Shown: positions 1 through 6,795 of the stretch, one piece after another
How positions within the stretch are numbered: position 1 is the stretch's first letter
Layout of the letters: every line of letters begins with the position of its first letter
Assembly (NCBI GenBank): GCA_036499445.1
Contig: DASYDU010000152.1
Span: 1-13,092 of the forward strand
Direction of reading: 5' to 3'
Source: DASYDU01 sp036499445
GTDB taxonomy: Bacteria > Planctomycetota > Planctomycetia > Pirellulales > Lacipirellulaceae
DNA: 13,092 bases
Position numbers and translations under genes: made by a program
The notes under the pieces: model-generated
Databases searched by the model: none
What the model was told of the DNA's origin: nothing
What the model saw: only the letters and a program-made list of their open reading frames with translations

Positions 1-491
1 TGCCGAGCAACTCGACCGGCCCGCCTTTCCCAATTGCTACCGATCGGCTGAACCTGTTCAACCTTGAGAACAATCTGATTGGATTCCAGGTTGGTGCACA
101 TCGGACCAGCCTGCGTTTGACACAGCGGCTCCGTCTGGAGGGGACCTGCAACGCCGGCGTATACTACAACCAAATTCACCGCCAGAATCTAATGACCGTG
201 ACGGCGACGCAAACCATCGCCGACAACACGGCGACGTTGGCCCCCGGGCGAACCGACATAGCGATTACGTCGAACAACGACGTCGTAGAATTGGGCGAGG
301 TTGCCTATGCAGCTGAAGCGTCGCTGAGTGCGGTTTGCCAGCTGAATAAATGCGTTGCGCTCACGGGCGGCTACCAGTTCTTGTGGCTCGACAATCTTCG
401 GCTCGCCGACAAAGCGTACTTCGAGCGAAATACGGAAGGCGACAACCTCTTGTTCCAAGGCTGGCACGTGGGCGTTGAGTGCCGGCGGTAA
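1..491 (+). CDS. Outer-membrane beta-barrel protein, C-terminal part (BBP7-like)
   Basis: The reading frame is open from the left edge (first full codon at 3) to the TAA at 489-491, so the 5' end lies outside the window. About 163 residues are visible. They alternate polar and hydrophobic residues in beta-strand style: NLFNLENNLIGFQVGA near the start, then RLRLEGTCNAGVYYNQIH, and near the end LTGGYQFLWLDNLRLA followed by LLFQGWHVGVECRR. A glycine/aromatic-rich end made of short amphipathic strands is typical of the large outer-membrane barrels that planctomycetes carry in many copies (the BBP7/DUF1551 group and relatives). Assignment to BBP7 itself is from memory of the pattern and is tentative. 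The role is probably structural or porin-like. The gene converges on the DUF1611 gene, with only 3 nt between the two stop codons. Confidence 0.6.
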   Translation, partial: PSNSTGPPFPIATDRLNLFNLENNLIGFQVGAHRTSLRLTQRLRLEGTCNAGVYYNQIHRQNLMTVTATQTIADNTATLAPGRTDIAITSNNDVVELGEVAYAAEASLSAVCQLNKCVALTGGYQFLWLDNLRLADKAYFERNTEGDNLLFQGWHVGVECRR

Positions 492-517
492 GGGTCAGGG
501 TTTAGGGTGCAGGGTTC
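491..517 (+). repeat. Telomere-like CAGGGTT heptamer array, potential G-quadruplex
   Basis: Four AGGG units follow each other with 6-7 nt periodicity; the units approximate CAGGGTT. The GGG runs at 492-494, 498-500, 505-507 and 512-514 are separated by loops of 3, 4 and 4 nt, which fits the canonical four-run G-quadruplex pattern on the plus strand. The array starts at the stop codon of the barrel gene and covers the last codons of the convergent DUF1611 gene. A related array lies at 2892-2926. A role in ending transcription is inference. Confidence 0.6.
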
Positions 518-1565
518 GAGCGAGCGACGCTCGCATGGTCAGGACCGCGTCGACCAGCTCATCCGGGCCGTCACGAATAACGTCGCAAGCCGGCAGACCC
601 AACTCGCCACGAACACGGTCGCGCTCGGCCGCCGCATCGGCGGCGGAGAGTCGGCGGCTGTTGATGCCCACGCCGATCACTCGCGACGGTTGCATCACGC
701 TCGCCATCGTCTCGTACAGCTCGCGGAGTTTGGCGAGGGGCGTAAGTAGCATTTGTTCCATGCCACGGACTTGCGTGCGGCCCGCCTCGTAGCACAGGAA
801 CATGCCGTGGGGCATTGCGCCGTGCACCAGTCCGAGCGTCACCGGTGAGTAGCGCGGATGAGTAATGCTCCCCTGCCCTTCGATGAGCAAAATGTCGTGG
901 TGCTGATTCGTCAGCACCAACTTTTCTGCCGCGCCATTGAGAAAATCGGAGACGACGCAATCGACCGGACAGCCTTCGCCTTCGATGAGGATGCCGGTCT
1001 GGCCAGTGGCAACGAACTTGGCATCGTGGCCGCGGCCAACCAGCGCGCGGGCTAGTTCGACCGATACGACCATCTTGCCAACACTACAGTCCTGCCCAAC
1101 TGTGAGAATTCGCAGGCAATCGGCACGGATTCCCACGCGGTTGGCGACATCGCGCTCGGTGTTCTTGCGGACATCAATCAAGCGAACGCCGCGACGGCGG
1201 GCGGCGACGGCAAACTCTGGGTCGTCGCTCAAGAAATCGTGCATGCCTGAGATAACGTCGAGGCCGCGCTCGATTGCGGCGAGCACAATCGGCCGCCATG
1301 TAGGCGGAATTTGACCGCCGGCCGGTGCAATGCCGATGACGAGTGTGTTGGCCGTCGGCGCATCTTCGAGCCGCGCCACCACGGGGATCGGGCCGCCAAC
1401 ACCAAGCAACTCTCGAGCCGTGTTGCCGGCCTGCGTCGAATCCAGGAGAGCCACGACCTCATCTTGACCGTAGCGAATGACACAAGCGGCGGTCTTGGCT
1501 GCGATCGGCTCAGTCTGTCCTTCGGTAAGAATGAGCAGCTGGCGTGGCCGCGCAGGTATTGCCAT
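495..1565 (-). CDS. DUF1611 / DgcN-like P-loop protein
   Basis: A protein of about 356 aa of the DUF1611 family, whose characterised members (DgcN) act as D-glutamate N-acetyltransferases. The N-terminal half (about residues 7-140) looks Rossmann-like, with PRQLLILTEGQ at the start, a conserved PAGGQIP stretch and GLDVISGMHDFL. The C-terminal half carries a P-loop, GQDCSVGKM (about residues 157-165), and the conserved LLIEGQGSITHPRYSPVTLG. Both halves are present, so the protein is full length. I chose the ATG at 1563-1565 because the family motif follows directly (MAIPARPRQLLILTEG); in-frame ATGs at 1607 and 1616 would add 14 or 17 residues, and none has a clear ribosome binding site. The last residues (RTLHPKP) are encoded by the heptamer array at 491-517. 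The globin gene lies 175 nt upstream on the same strand. The family call is solid; the exact substrate is not shown. Confidence 0.85.
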   Translation of the reverse strand: MAIPARPRQLLILTEGQTEPIAAKTAACVIRYGQDEVVALLDSTQAGNTARELLGVGGPIPVVARLEDAPTANTLVIGIAPAGGQIPPTWRPIVLAAIERGLDVISGMHDFLSDDPEFAVAARRRGVRLIDVRKNTERDVANRVGIRADCLRILTVGQDCSVGKMVVSVELARALVGRGHDAKFVATGQTGILIEGEGCPVDCVVSDFLNGAAEKLVLTNQHHDILLIEGQGSITHPRYSPVTLGLVHGAMPHGMFLCYEAGRTQVRGMEQMLLTPLAKLRELYETMASVMQPSRVIGVGINSRRLSAADAAAERDRVRGELGLPACDVIRDGPDELVDAVLTMRASLARTLHPKP

Positions 1566-1740
1566 GTTGCAGCAGCCCGGGATCAGAGTGCATGTCGTAA
1601 GCACCATCGTAGACACTTCGAGGCATCGGCGAAAGACTCCGCCCGTCGCTCACGATCAGCGGCCGAGCGACCGAACACTTCGTCTGACGAAAAGGCTTGG
1701 GGCAAGTCGTCGAGGCGTGTCGCCGACTAATCAGCGCGCC

Positions 1741-2157
1741 TTATACCGTCGCGTACGCCGCCGACTTCATGATATCGGCAATAACATGGTAGGCTTCCGT
1801 CCACGCGGCCTCAACTTCCAGGTTAAAGGCATCGCCGAGCGCCTGATCGAGCGTCCAGAGCAGCGCATTTCCAACCGTATTGTATTGAAGCTCCGTAACG
1901 CGATACTCTTCGAGATGACGCCGCCCGAGGTTCTCGATCTCCGGCCGGACGAGTTCCAGGTGAGGCAAACCATTGACAGCGACGTTGATCATTTCCATGA
2001 GCTTACGGCCTTGCTCCGAGACGTCGTGCGCAAACATGCCGCGCAAGCTTGGATCGATCTCGAAGAGCCGATTGTAGAATGCTTCGCCGACTTGCAGCGA
2101 GTTCGGCGCCACGATCTGCCAAGTGCGTTGCACGAGGTCAATTTGTTTTGGCGTCAT
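1741..2157 (-). CDS. Single-domain bacterial globin (flavohaemoglobin-type haem domain)
   Basis: A 138-aa protein that aligns with the haem domain of flavohaemoglobins but has no FAD/NAD reductase part, so it is a single-domain globin like Vitreoscilla haemoglobin. Haem-pocket residues can be placed by pattern: Tyr28 (B10) in AFYNRLF, Gln49 (E7), and the proximal His81 (F8) in RRHLEEYRV, followed by the typical YNTVGNALLWTL helix. Tyr B10 with Gln E7 is the oxygen-stabilising pair seen in NO-detoxifying globins, so oxygen binding or NO dioxygenation with an external reductase is plausible but inferred. The ATG at 2155-2157 was chosen over an upstream TTG at 2229 because AAAGG (2164-2168) sits 6 nt before it and the globin fold starts at MTPKQIDLVQ. 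The gene lies between the repeat protein and the DUF1611 gene on the same strand. Confidence 0.9.
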   Translation of the reverse strand: MTPKQIDLVQRTWQIVAPNSLQVGEAFYNRLFEIDPSLRGMFAHDVSEQGRKLMEMINVAVNGLPHLELVRPEIENLGRRHLEEYRVTELQYNTVGNALLWTLDQALGDAFNLEVEAAWTEAYHVIADIMKSAAYATV

Positions 2158-2163
2158 GTGGAA

Positions 2164-2168
2164 CCTTT
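2164..2168 (-). promoter_or_regulatory. Shine-Dalgarno site of the globin gene
   Basis: On the minus strand AAAGG lies 6 nt upstream of the ATG at 2155-2157. It is one of only a few clear ribosome binding sites in the window and decides the start codon. The 9-mer AAAGGTTCC that contains it recurs 51 nt further upstream (2211-2219). Confidence 0.6.
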
Positions 2169-2255
2169 GGTCGGTAGCGACTTGTTCCGGGCGACCGAAA
2201 TGAAGCGCGCGGAACCTTTCACTCAACAATAGGCCAAAAAGGGCAACAATGGGTT

Positions 2256-2272
2256 GGCGTATTCCTTACGCC
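2256..2272. promoter_or_regulatory. Perfect inverted repeat upstream of the globin gene
   Basis: GGCGTA (2256-2261) and TACGCC (2267-2272) form a perfect 6-bp inverted repeat around a 5-nt centre. It lies about 100 nt upstream of the globin start and 90 nt downstream of the repeat-protein stop. It could be an operator for the globin gene or a weak hairpin ending the upstream transcript; no T-run follows, so an intrinsic terminator is not well supported. Confidence 0.3.
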
Positions 2273-2360
2273 CGTTACCATCCTCACTCGGCAGGAAGCG
2301 GTTTGGCCGCGGAACGCGGTCAGAGAGGCATGCGGCGCGCTCGACGACATTGATTTGCCG

Positions 2361-2885
2361 TTATTTGCCGATCAGCTTCAGAAAGAAATCTTGGGCGATG
2401 GGATCGATGCCGCGGGTGTCCCAGACGTGCTCGCCCCAACCGAGTTGGCCGAGCGCATATTGGCCATAGACAATTTGCCCGATAGCAATCTTTCCCACAC
2501 AGATTTGCCCCACGGCAAATATCATTGAGACCGCGAACTGACCAATGCAAATGGCGCCTGTCGCTGCTTGGCCCAAACCAAATACTAAGCCAATTGCTAA
2601 CTGTCCGACGGCCACGAGTCCGATGCAAACTTGCCCGATGGCGACAAACCCGCGAGCAAAGCGACCAACGGCAACTACTCCTCGGGCCGTGATCCGTTTG
2701 CCGGTTTCGGGACAGATGCCGAACGTGTAGTGGAGCAGCGGCATGCCACCCCAGCTGCGATGCGTCTTGAATTCAGCAAAGCGATTGCCGGTCGGATAGA
2801 CAAAGCGCCGCCACGTGCCCCAGGCAGTTTCCTCGACCTGGTATTGAATTTCCTGGAGCAGGAGATTGACTGGCGCGGCGCTCAT
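2361..2885 (-). CDS. Glycine-pentad (G-x4) repeat protein of unknown function
   Basis: A 174-aa protein with no function I recognise. Residues 1-68 form a mixed N-terminal region containing CPETGKR. Residues 69-151 are a regular repeat with glycine at every fifth position; units alternate between forms like GFVAI or GLVAV and forms like GQVCI or GQLAI, giving a 10-residue superperiod. There are about 16 units. The phase slips by one residue twice, and one glycine is replaced by serine. A short tail (about 152-174) closes the protein. The regular spacing suggests a beta-helix or solenoid; a membrane-associated hydrophobic domain is the alternative. I see no signal peptide. The ATG at 2883-2885 was chosen because the longer GTG form (2978) would overlap the DUF1598 gene by 13 nt and translate the heptamer array at 2892-2926. 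It probably shares a transcript with the DUF1598 gene, 80 nt upstream. Confidence 0.75.
   Translation of the reverse strand: MSAAPVNLLLQEIQYQVEETAWGTWRRFVYPTGNRFAEFKTHRSWGGMPLLHYTFGICPETGKRITARGVVAVGRFARGFVAIGQVCIGLVAVGQLAIGLVFGLGQAATGAICIGQFAVSMIFAVGQICVGKIAIGQIVYGQYALGQLGWGEHVWDTRGIDPIAQDFFLKLIGK
2433..2681 (-). repeat. Coding region of the G-x4 pentad repeat
   Basis: This stretch encodes residues 69-151 of the repeat protein. The 15-nt unit is visible mostly at protein level; at DNA level it is diverged, with recurring phrases such as TTGCCC and GGCAA on the plus strand. Divergence at DNA level with conserved glycine spacing suggests an old, selected repeat and not a recent slippage product. 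Confidence 0.6.
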
Positions 2886-2891
2886 GCCGAG

Positions 2892-2926
2892 CAGGATACA
2901 GGGTTCAGCGTACAGGGGACAGGGAA
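2892..2926 (+). repeat. Second CAGGG-type heptamer array
   Basis: Five consecutive 7-nt units begin at 2892, 2899, 2906, 2913 and 2920, each starting with CAG and mostly CAGG; the consensus is close to CAGGGTT/CAGGGAA. It occupies much of the 80-nt gap between the DUF1598 stop and the start of the repeat protein. Only three runs of three or more G are present (2901, 2915, 2922), so a full G-quadruplex is less likely than at 491-517. Confidence 0.55.
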
Positions 2927-2965
2927 GACTCAATACGTCGACGATCGATCTCCCTTCCGCCTTGC

Positions 2966-4327
2966 TTATTGCCACCACCAGTTGGTCGACGGGCTCGTCG
3001 CCGTTGGTCGAGCGGCGGCGACATCGGCTGTCACCTCGGAGTGGTCGGCCACCCGCCAGGGGAATATTTGTACGCCGCCGGAAACACTGATTACCCAGCC
3101 GGTGCCCTTTTTGAGCAAACTCGCCTGCGATGCGACATGCCGCGGCGCCGGATATTCATCGAGCGATTGACCGCCCAAGAGTTGTGGAATTTGCAGCCCG
3201 GCAAATTGGCTAAGCCCCTCCTTCGTCATCAGAGCGGACACAACCGCCAGATCCATCACGTTGCGGAGCTGGCCAAACGTCGAATCCTCGCGGGCGAGGT
3301 CTTCAAATTTGGTGGTAAAATTCTCCGCCCATTTTTGGGCGATGGGATCACTTTTGCCCGTGTGCTGATCGCGTCCACCACCGGCGGTCATCATGTCCTG
3401 CTCCGACATACATTTGACGCCTTGGCCGCGGATTTCCCAAACCATTGAATCCTTGTCGCGGCGCAGCGGCTCATAATTCGGCGCCAGCCACCAACGCGGC
3501 ATGACACTCTGTAAGCCCCGGCCATGTCCGAGCATCGTCAGGTAGCTGGGAAGTCCATCGACGGGTGCCGGCTCGAAATTCATGCCGAGCCGCTTCATGC
3601 GAAAGTCGGCGGCCACGAGCACGCGAGCAAAATGGCTCGTCTCGGGCACGCCTTGGACCGTGATCGTTTGCAGGCCGAGGGCCTCTTCGTCTTCTCGGGC
3701 CGCGACTTGTGGATTGTGCTCGTTGGCAACCTGAGCGGCGATTTGCTGGACGCGCTGCAGACCTTCCGGCGTCGGGTCGATCGAGCAACTGATGCCGGTC
3801 GTGTTCGAGGTCTCGGCCGCGCGGAGGGCGACCATTAGGTCTTCCAGCATCAGTACGGGACGGCGGCTATTGGCGCCGACAACATTGCCGACCGCATCGG
3901 CACGCCAGCCTTCCGCCGGCCCGGCCAGCACAATATCGTGTTGCTCCGGATAGACCAAGACGTAACGGACCCGCTGCAAGCCGGCCAGGTAGCGGACCGC
4001 GTCGGGCAGCGGCTTGCCTTCTTGATTGGCACGAGCAATTTCAGCGTCCAATCGACGGAGCGAGACAAACCGCAGATCGGCTGGCTGCTGGAGGTCGGCA
4101 GGAATTTCCTGCAACCCGGCCTGCCAAGCGGCCTGCAACTCTTTGGCCTCCGATACGTCGGGATTCGAGAGCACGCCGTCGACGTCGACCTTCACGCCGC
4201 CGACCGACGAGCGGAAACCTAATCCCAATTGGGCCTGGGCACGTTCGGCGAGGAAGCAAGTTGCGATCACCGCAAGTACAATCGAGAGGAAGAACGTGCA
4301 CCGATTCGTGCGATGTGTAAAGATCAT
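2966..4327 (-). CDS. Secreted DUF1598 family protein
   Basis: A 453-aa exported protein. The N-terminus (residues 1-33) is a typical signal peptide: basic start MIFTHRTNR, a hydrophobic core around FFLSIVLAVIATCFL, then ERAQAQ with a likely cleavage after an Ala-x-Ala type end. The central part has the conserved stretch LRRLDAEIARANQ, then YLAGLQRVRYVLVYPE and HDIVLAGPAEGW, which I recognise as DUF1598, a family described from Rhodopirellula. Function is unknown; the protein presumably acts in the periplasm or outside the cell. The ATG at 4325-4327 was chosen over the longer frame (to 4540) because the signal peptide starts there, with GGAG about 10 nt upstream. It is the first of four genes on this strand, and a candidate promoter lies at 4389-4417. 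The protein ends in a Trp-rich NWWWQ. Confidence 0.8.
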   Translation of the reverse strand: MIFTHRTNRCTFFLSIVLAVIATCFLAERAQAQLGLGFRSSVGGVKVDVDGVLSNPDVSEAKELQAAWQAGLQEIPADLQQPADLRFVSLRRLDAEIARANQEGKPLPDAVRYLAGLQRVRYVLVYPEQHDIVLAGPAEGWRADAVGNVVGANSRRPVLMLEDLMVALRAAETSNTTGISCSIDPTPEGLQRVQQIAAQVANEHNPQVAAREDEEALGLQTITVQGVPETSHFARVLVAADFRMKRLGMNFEPAPVDGLPSYLTMLGHGRGLQSVMPRWWLAPNYEPLRRDKDSMVWEIRGQGVKCMSEQDMMTAGGGRDQHTGKSDPIAQKWAENFTTKFEDLAREDSTFGQLRNVMDLAVVSALMTKEGLSQFAGLQIPQLLGGQSLDEYPAPRHVASQASLLKKGTGWVISVSGGVQIFPWRVADHSEVTADVAAARPTATSPSTNWWWQ

Positions 4328-4388
4328 GGCAATTTGACTCCAAGGCCGTCTGCTGGGCGGCCAGATTTTGTCGCCGCTCCCAATATCC

Positions 4389-4417
4389 AAAATAGTCGCT
4401 AAAGCGTTTGGTTTCAA
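4389..4417 (-). promoter_or_regulatory. Candidate sigma70-type promoter for the DUF1598 gene
   Basis: Reading the minus strand, TTGAAA (4412-4417, five of six matches to TTGACA) is followed after exactly 17 nt by TATTTT (4389-4394, four of six matches to TATAAT). The -10 lies about 60 nt upstream of the start at 4327, a normal leader length. The spacer holds CGCTTTAGCG, an imperfect palindrome that could bind a regulator. This is a pattern match only. Confidence 0.35.
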
Positions 4418-4639
4418 CAAAATTGGCTTGTTGGGCGAGGTGTCGCCGGCCGCTGGCGGGCAGGATTTACGTGGATTGCCCGGGATTTTGTAGCGCAATT
4501 CAATTCCGTCGCCTTGGGAACCGTGGTCGTCGGGTTGCAAATCGCCATAACCTATGATACGGCGGTTGGTTCTGTCCCGTCCGCTCCGACTTGAATATAT
4601 CCTGGTGCCGGGAATAAGTTGTAGTGGGGGAGTCAGTTG

Positions 4640-4661
4640 GCAGATCTGCGCTCGGCGAGCG
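4640..4661. promoter_or_regulatory. Two adjacent inverted repeats upstream of the FHA regulator
   Basis: GCAGATCTGC (4640-4649) is a perfect 10-bp palindrome. It is joined, sharing its last C, to a hairpin with stem CGCTC (4649-4653) and GAGCG (4657-4661) around a 3-nt loop. The pair lies about 95 nt upstream of the ATG at 4756. It may be an operator or leader structure; chance in GC-rich DNA is possible. Confidence 0.25.
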
Positions 4662-4755
4662 TATTCAGCCTAGACGGCGGAGCGGTTAATCGCCCGGGGG
4701 CCGACATTCGCAACACCTGCGGAGGGAGCCACGCTTCTCGGCAATTGTCTATTCG

Positions 4756-5799
4756 ATGACAGCATACCTGGTTATTCGCGAAGGCTCAAAATGGACCGAT
4801 GTCTTCCGTCTAGTGGACGGCGAATCGATCACGATCGGCCGTGCGCCGACCAATGCGATCTGCGTCAAAGACGAGCGTTGCAGCCGCAACCATGCCGAGG
4901 TGTTCCAATCGCAAGGGCAATGGACGCTCCGCGACCTGGACAGCCGCAACGGCACGATGGTCGACGGCAAGCGCCTCCAAGTCGACTATCTCTTGCAGGC
5001 CGGCGACGTCATTCGCATCGGCAATACGCAGCTTGCGTTTGTTCACGATTTGTCGCAGGCGTTTCCCGATTCGCACACGCTCTTGCGCACAGCTCAAGCC
5101 GTCGACAATGGTGCGCCGAAGCGCGGCGTCGCCGAAACCGACGACGAAAGCGTCCTCGAAACCTACGAGCCGACGACAATCACCCACCGCCGCGGCCAGA
5201 GCCGATTGCTCGAGCCGCCCGACGAAGAAGAGGCCGACGTGTCGCTGCCCAAGGTCGGGCGGGCGGCCGCCAATTTGTGCCGACTGGCGTTTGAATTGGC
5301 GAAGGCATCCGACGTTGTAACACTGGCGCGAGTGGCGCTCGATGGGTTATTCGAAGGTTCACAAGTGGACGCCGGGGCCGTGCTATTGCGCCCCCGCACG
5401 CTAACCGGAAAGCAAGCGCCCGATAGCCTCGAAGTCTGCTCCTCCCGTAGCGATTCGCCCCATCGGTACCATCGCGTATCGCAGTTCTTGGCCTCCACCG
5501 TGATGCGTGACGGTCAGGCGGTCTTGGCACGCAACGTGATGGACGACAGCCAGTTGGGCAGCCGCGACAGCAAAGGCGACATCCTGGCCACAAGCGTGAT
5601 CTGCGCCCCGATCCGTAGCGAAGGGAAAGTTCTGGGCGTGATCCATCTGTATTCAACCGATCCGGCTCGAATGATTGATCCCGATGATTTGGAGTTCACG
5701 CTCGCCGTCGCCGATACCGTGGCCGTGGCGATCGAGAACCTGGCCCGGCAACAAGAGCTAGCAGAGAATCTCAACCAAATCCGCGATGAAAACTTGTAG
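4756..5799 (+). CDS. FHA-GAF half of a split sigma54 activator
   Basis: This 347-residue frame is the N-terminal sensory half of an enhancer-binding protein. Residues 4-98 are an FHA domain, which binds phosphothreonine peptides, with its signatures GRAPTN (28-33), SRNHAE (43-48) and DLDSRNGTMVDG (60-71). A linker rich in acidic residues follows, then a GAF-type sensor (about 165-335) with SVICAPI and GVIHLYS strands, then a coiled-coil start (QQELAENLNQIRDENL). Translation stops at a TAG at 5797-5799 in the middle of this coil. The AAA+ half continues in the same frame straight after, so this is one ancestral gene interrupted by one codon. The ATG at 4756 begins the FHA fold directly; no ribosome binding site is clear. 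FHA-linked activators usually act next to Ser/Thr kinases, but none lies in this window. Confidence 0.85.
   Translation: MTAYLVIREGSKWTDVFRLVDGESITIGRAPTNAICVKDERCSRNHAEVFQSQGQWTLRDLDSRNGTMVDGKRLQVDYLLQAGDVIRIGNTQLAFVHDLSQAFPDSHTLLRTAQAVDNGAPKRGVAETDDESVLETYEPTTITHRRGQSRLLEPPDEEEADVSLPKVGRAAANLCRLAFELAKASDVVTLARVALDGLFEGSQVDAGAVLLRPRTLTGKQAPDSLEVCSSRSDSPHRYHRVSQFLASTVMRDGQAVLARNVMDDSQLGSRDSKGDILATSVICAPIRSEGKVLGVIHLYSTDPARMIDPDDLEFTLAVADTVAVAIENLARQQELAENLNQIRDENL
5797..5799 (+). other. In-frame TAG interrupting the sigma54 activator
   Basis: The codons read AAC TTG TAG CTG CGC GAG in one frame. The sequence on both sides is ordinary coiled-coil linker (RDEN-L-stop-LRERLG), and CAG (Gln) would restore it by a single C-to-T reversal. 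No frame change occurs: 4756-6795 is open except for this codon, which would give a 679-codon protein. Confidence 0.85.
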
Positions 5800-5850
5800 C
5801 TGCGCGAGCGGCTCGGTGTCCAGAGTGAGATTATCGGCACGAGCGAGCTG

Positions 5851-6795
5851 ATGAAGCACGTCGAGCAGGAGATCGCCCGCGCGTCACCGAGTCGAGCCAC
5901 TGTGTTGATCCGGGGCGAGAGCGGCGTGGGAAAGGAGCTGGTGGCGCGGGCCGTCCATTATTCAAGCCCGCGGCGCAAGGGGCCGTTCGTCTGCCTGAAC
6001 TGTGCGGCTCTGTCGGAAACGCTGCTGGAAAGCGAGCTGTTTGGCCATGAGAAGGGCGCGTTCACCGGCGCGACGGAACGGAAGATCGGAAAATTTGAGG
6101 CGGCCGACAAAGGGACGCTGATGCTCGACGAGATCGGCGAAATGAATCCCACGACCCAGGCCAAGTTTCTTCGCGTGCTGGAAGGACATCCCTTCGAGCG
6201 CGTTGGCGGCAGTGAAGCGATCAAGGTCGACGTGCGGGCGATCGCGGCCACGAACCGCGACCTGGAAAAGGACGTGGCCGAAGGAAAATTTCGCCGCGAC
6301 CTCTATTTCCGTCTGCACGTGCTCGAAATCGTCGTGCCGGCGCTGCGAAAACGGCCCGAAGACATCCCCGTGCTGGCCGAGTATTTCCTCAGGCGCTACG
6401 TAGTCGAGACCGGAAATAAAATTACCGCCTTTACGCCGCGGGCAATGGAAGAGCTGTTGCGATACCGCTGGCCCGGCAATGTCCGCGAGATGAAAAACGT
6501 GATCGAGCGGGCTGTCGTGCTGACGCGAGGCGAGTACATTGACGCGGATGATTTGTTGCTCTCGCAGCTCAAGACGGCGGGCGACACGGAGAGTGGCTTG
6601 AGCGACGGCCGCAGCGCGCCCGCGGAACCGACATCGCTGGCCGACATGGAGCGGCAGCATATTCTGGCCACGCTGTCCATGACCGGCTGGAACAAGAGCC
6701 GCACCGCCACCATTCTGGGCATCGAGCGGTCGACGCTGGATCGCAAGATCCGCCGCTATGGTTTAGTCGACGTCCGCGGCAACGATCACGATTGA
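5851..6795 (+). CDS. AAA+ and Fis-type HTH half of a split sigma54 activator
   Basis: This is the catalytic and DNA-binding half of a sigma54-dependent activator, 314 aa from the first ATG after the stop. Visible motifs are Walker A GESGVGKE (22-29), the sigma54-contacting loop GAFTGA (69-74), Walker B GTLMLDEIGEM (88-98), a FRRDLYFRLHV stretch, RWPGNVREMKNVIERA, and a C-terminal Fis-type helix-turn-helix around WNKSRTATILGIERSTLDRKIRRYGL (about 280-305). All motifs needed for ATP hydrolysis and sigma54 remodelling are intact. The start is uncertain: codons 5800-5850 encode LRERLGVQSEIIGTSEL, which belongs to the AAA+ domain, so the ATG at 5851 gives a slightly truncated domain. It is in frame with the FHA-GAF part and separated by the TAG at 5797. 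Alone it would lack sensory control. Confidence 0.85.
   Translation: MKHVEQEIARASPSRATVLIRGESGVGKELVARAVHYSSPRRKGPFVCLNCAALSETLLESELFGHEKGAFTGATERKIGKFEAADKGTLMLDEIGEMNPTTQAKFLRVLEGHPFERVGGSEAIKVDVRAIAATNRDLEKDVAEGKFRRDLYFRLHVLEIVVPALRKRPEDIPVLAEYFLRRYVVETGNKITAFTPRAMEELLRYRWPGNVREMKNVIERAVVLTRGEYIDADDLLLSQLKTAGDTESGLSDGRSAPAEPTSLADMERQHILATLSMTGWNKSRTATILGIERSTLDRKIRRYGLVDVRGNDHD

Larger units (their letters stand above)
4328..4755. other. Divergent intergenic region
   Basis: These 428 nt separate the DUF1598 gene (leftward) from the FHA regulator gene (rightward). I find a plausible leftward promoter (4389-4417) and two adjacent inverted repeats (4640-4661). I find no convincing -10/-35 or -12/-24 promoter for the rightward gene, no RNA gene and no recognisable small ORF. 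A GGAGGGA at 4721-4727 is too far (28 nt) from the ATG at 4756 to be its ribosome binding site. Confidence 0.6.

Noticed and set aside
1477..2232. A 251-codon plus-strand frame across the DUF1611 start and the globin
   Set aside because: It overlaps the globin in antisense and shows no family motif; the globin has its haem ligands and a ribosome binding site.
2886..2978. Longer N-terminus (GTG at 2978) for the G-x4 repeat protein
   Set aside because: It would translate the heptamer array into a low-complexity stretch and overlap the upstream gene; no ribosome binding site supports it.
4637..4650. TGGCAG-like sigma54 promoter before the FHA gene
   Set aside because: The distance between the GG and GC pairs is wrong (7 nt in place of 10).
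5962..6660. A 232-codon minus-strand frame inside the AAA+ domain
   Set aside because: Antisense shadow of the sigma54 activator, whose sense frame has all catalytic motifs.
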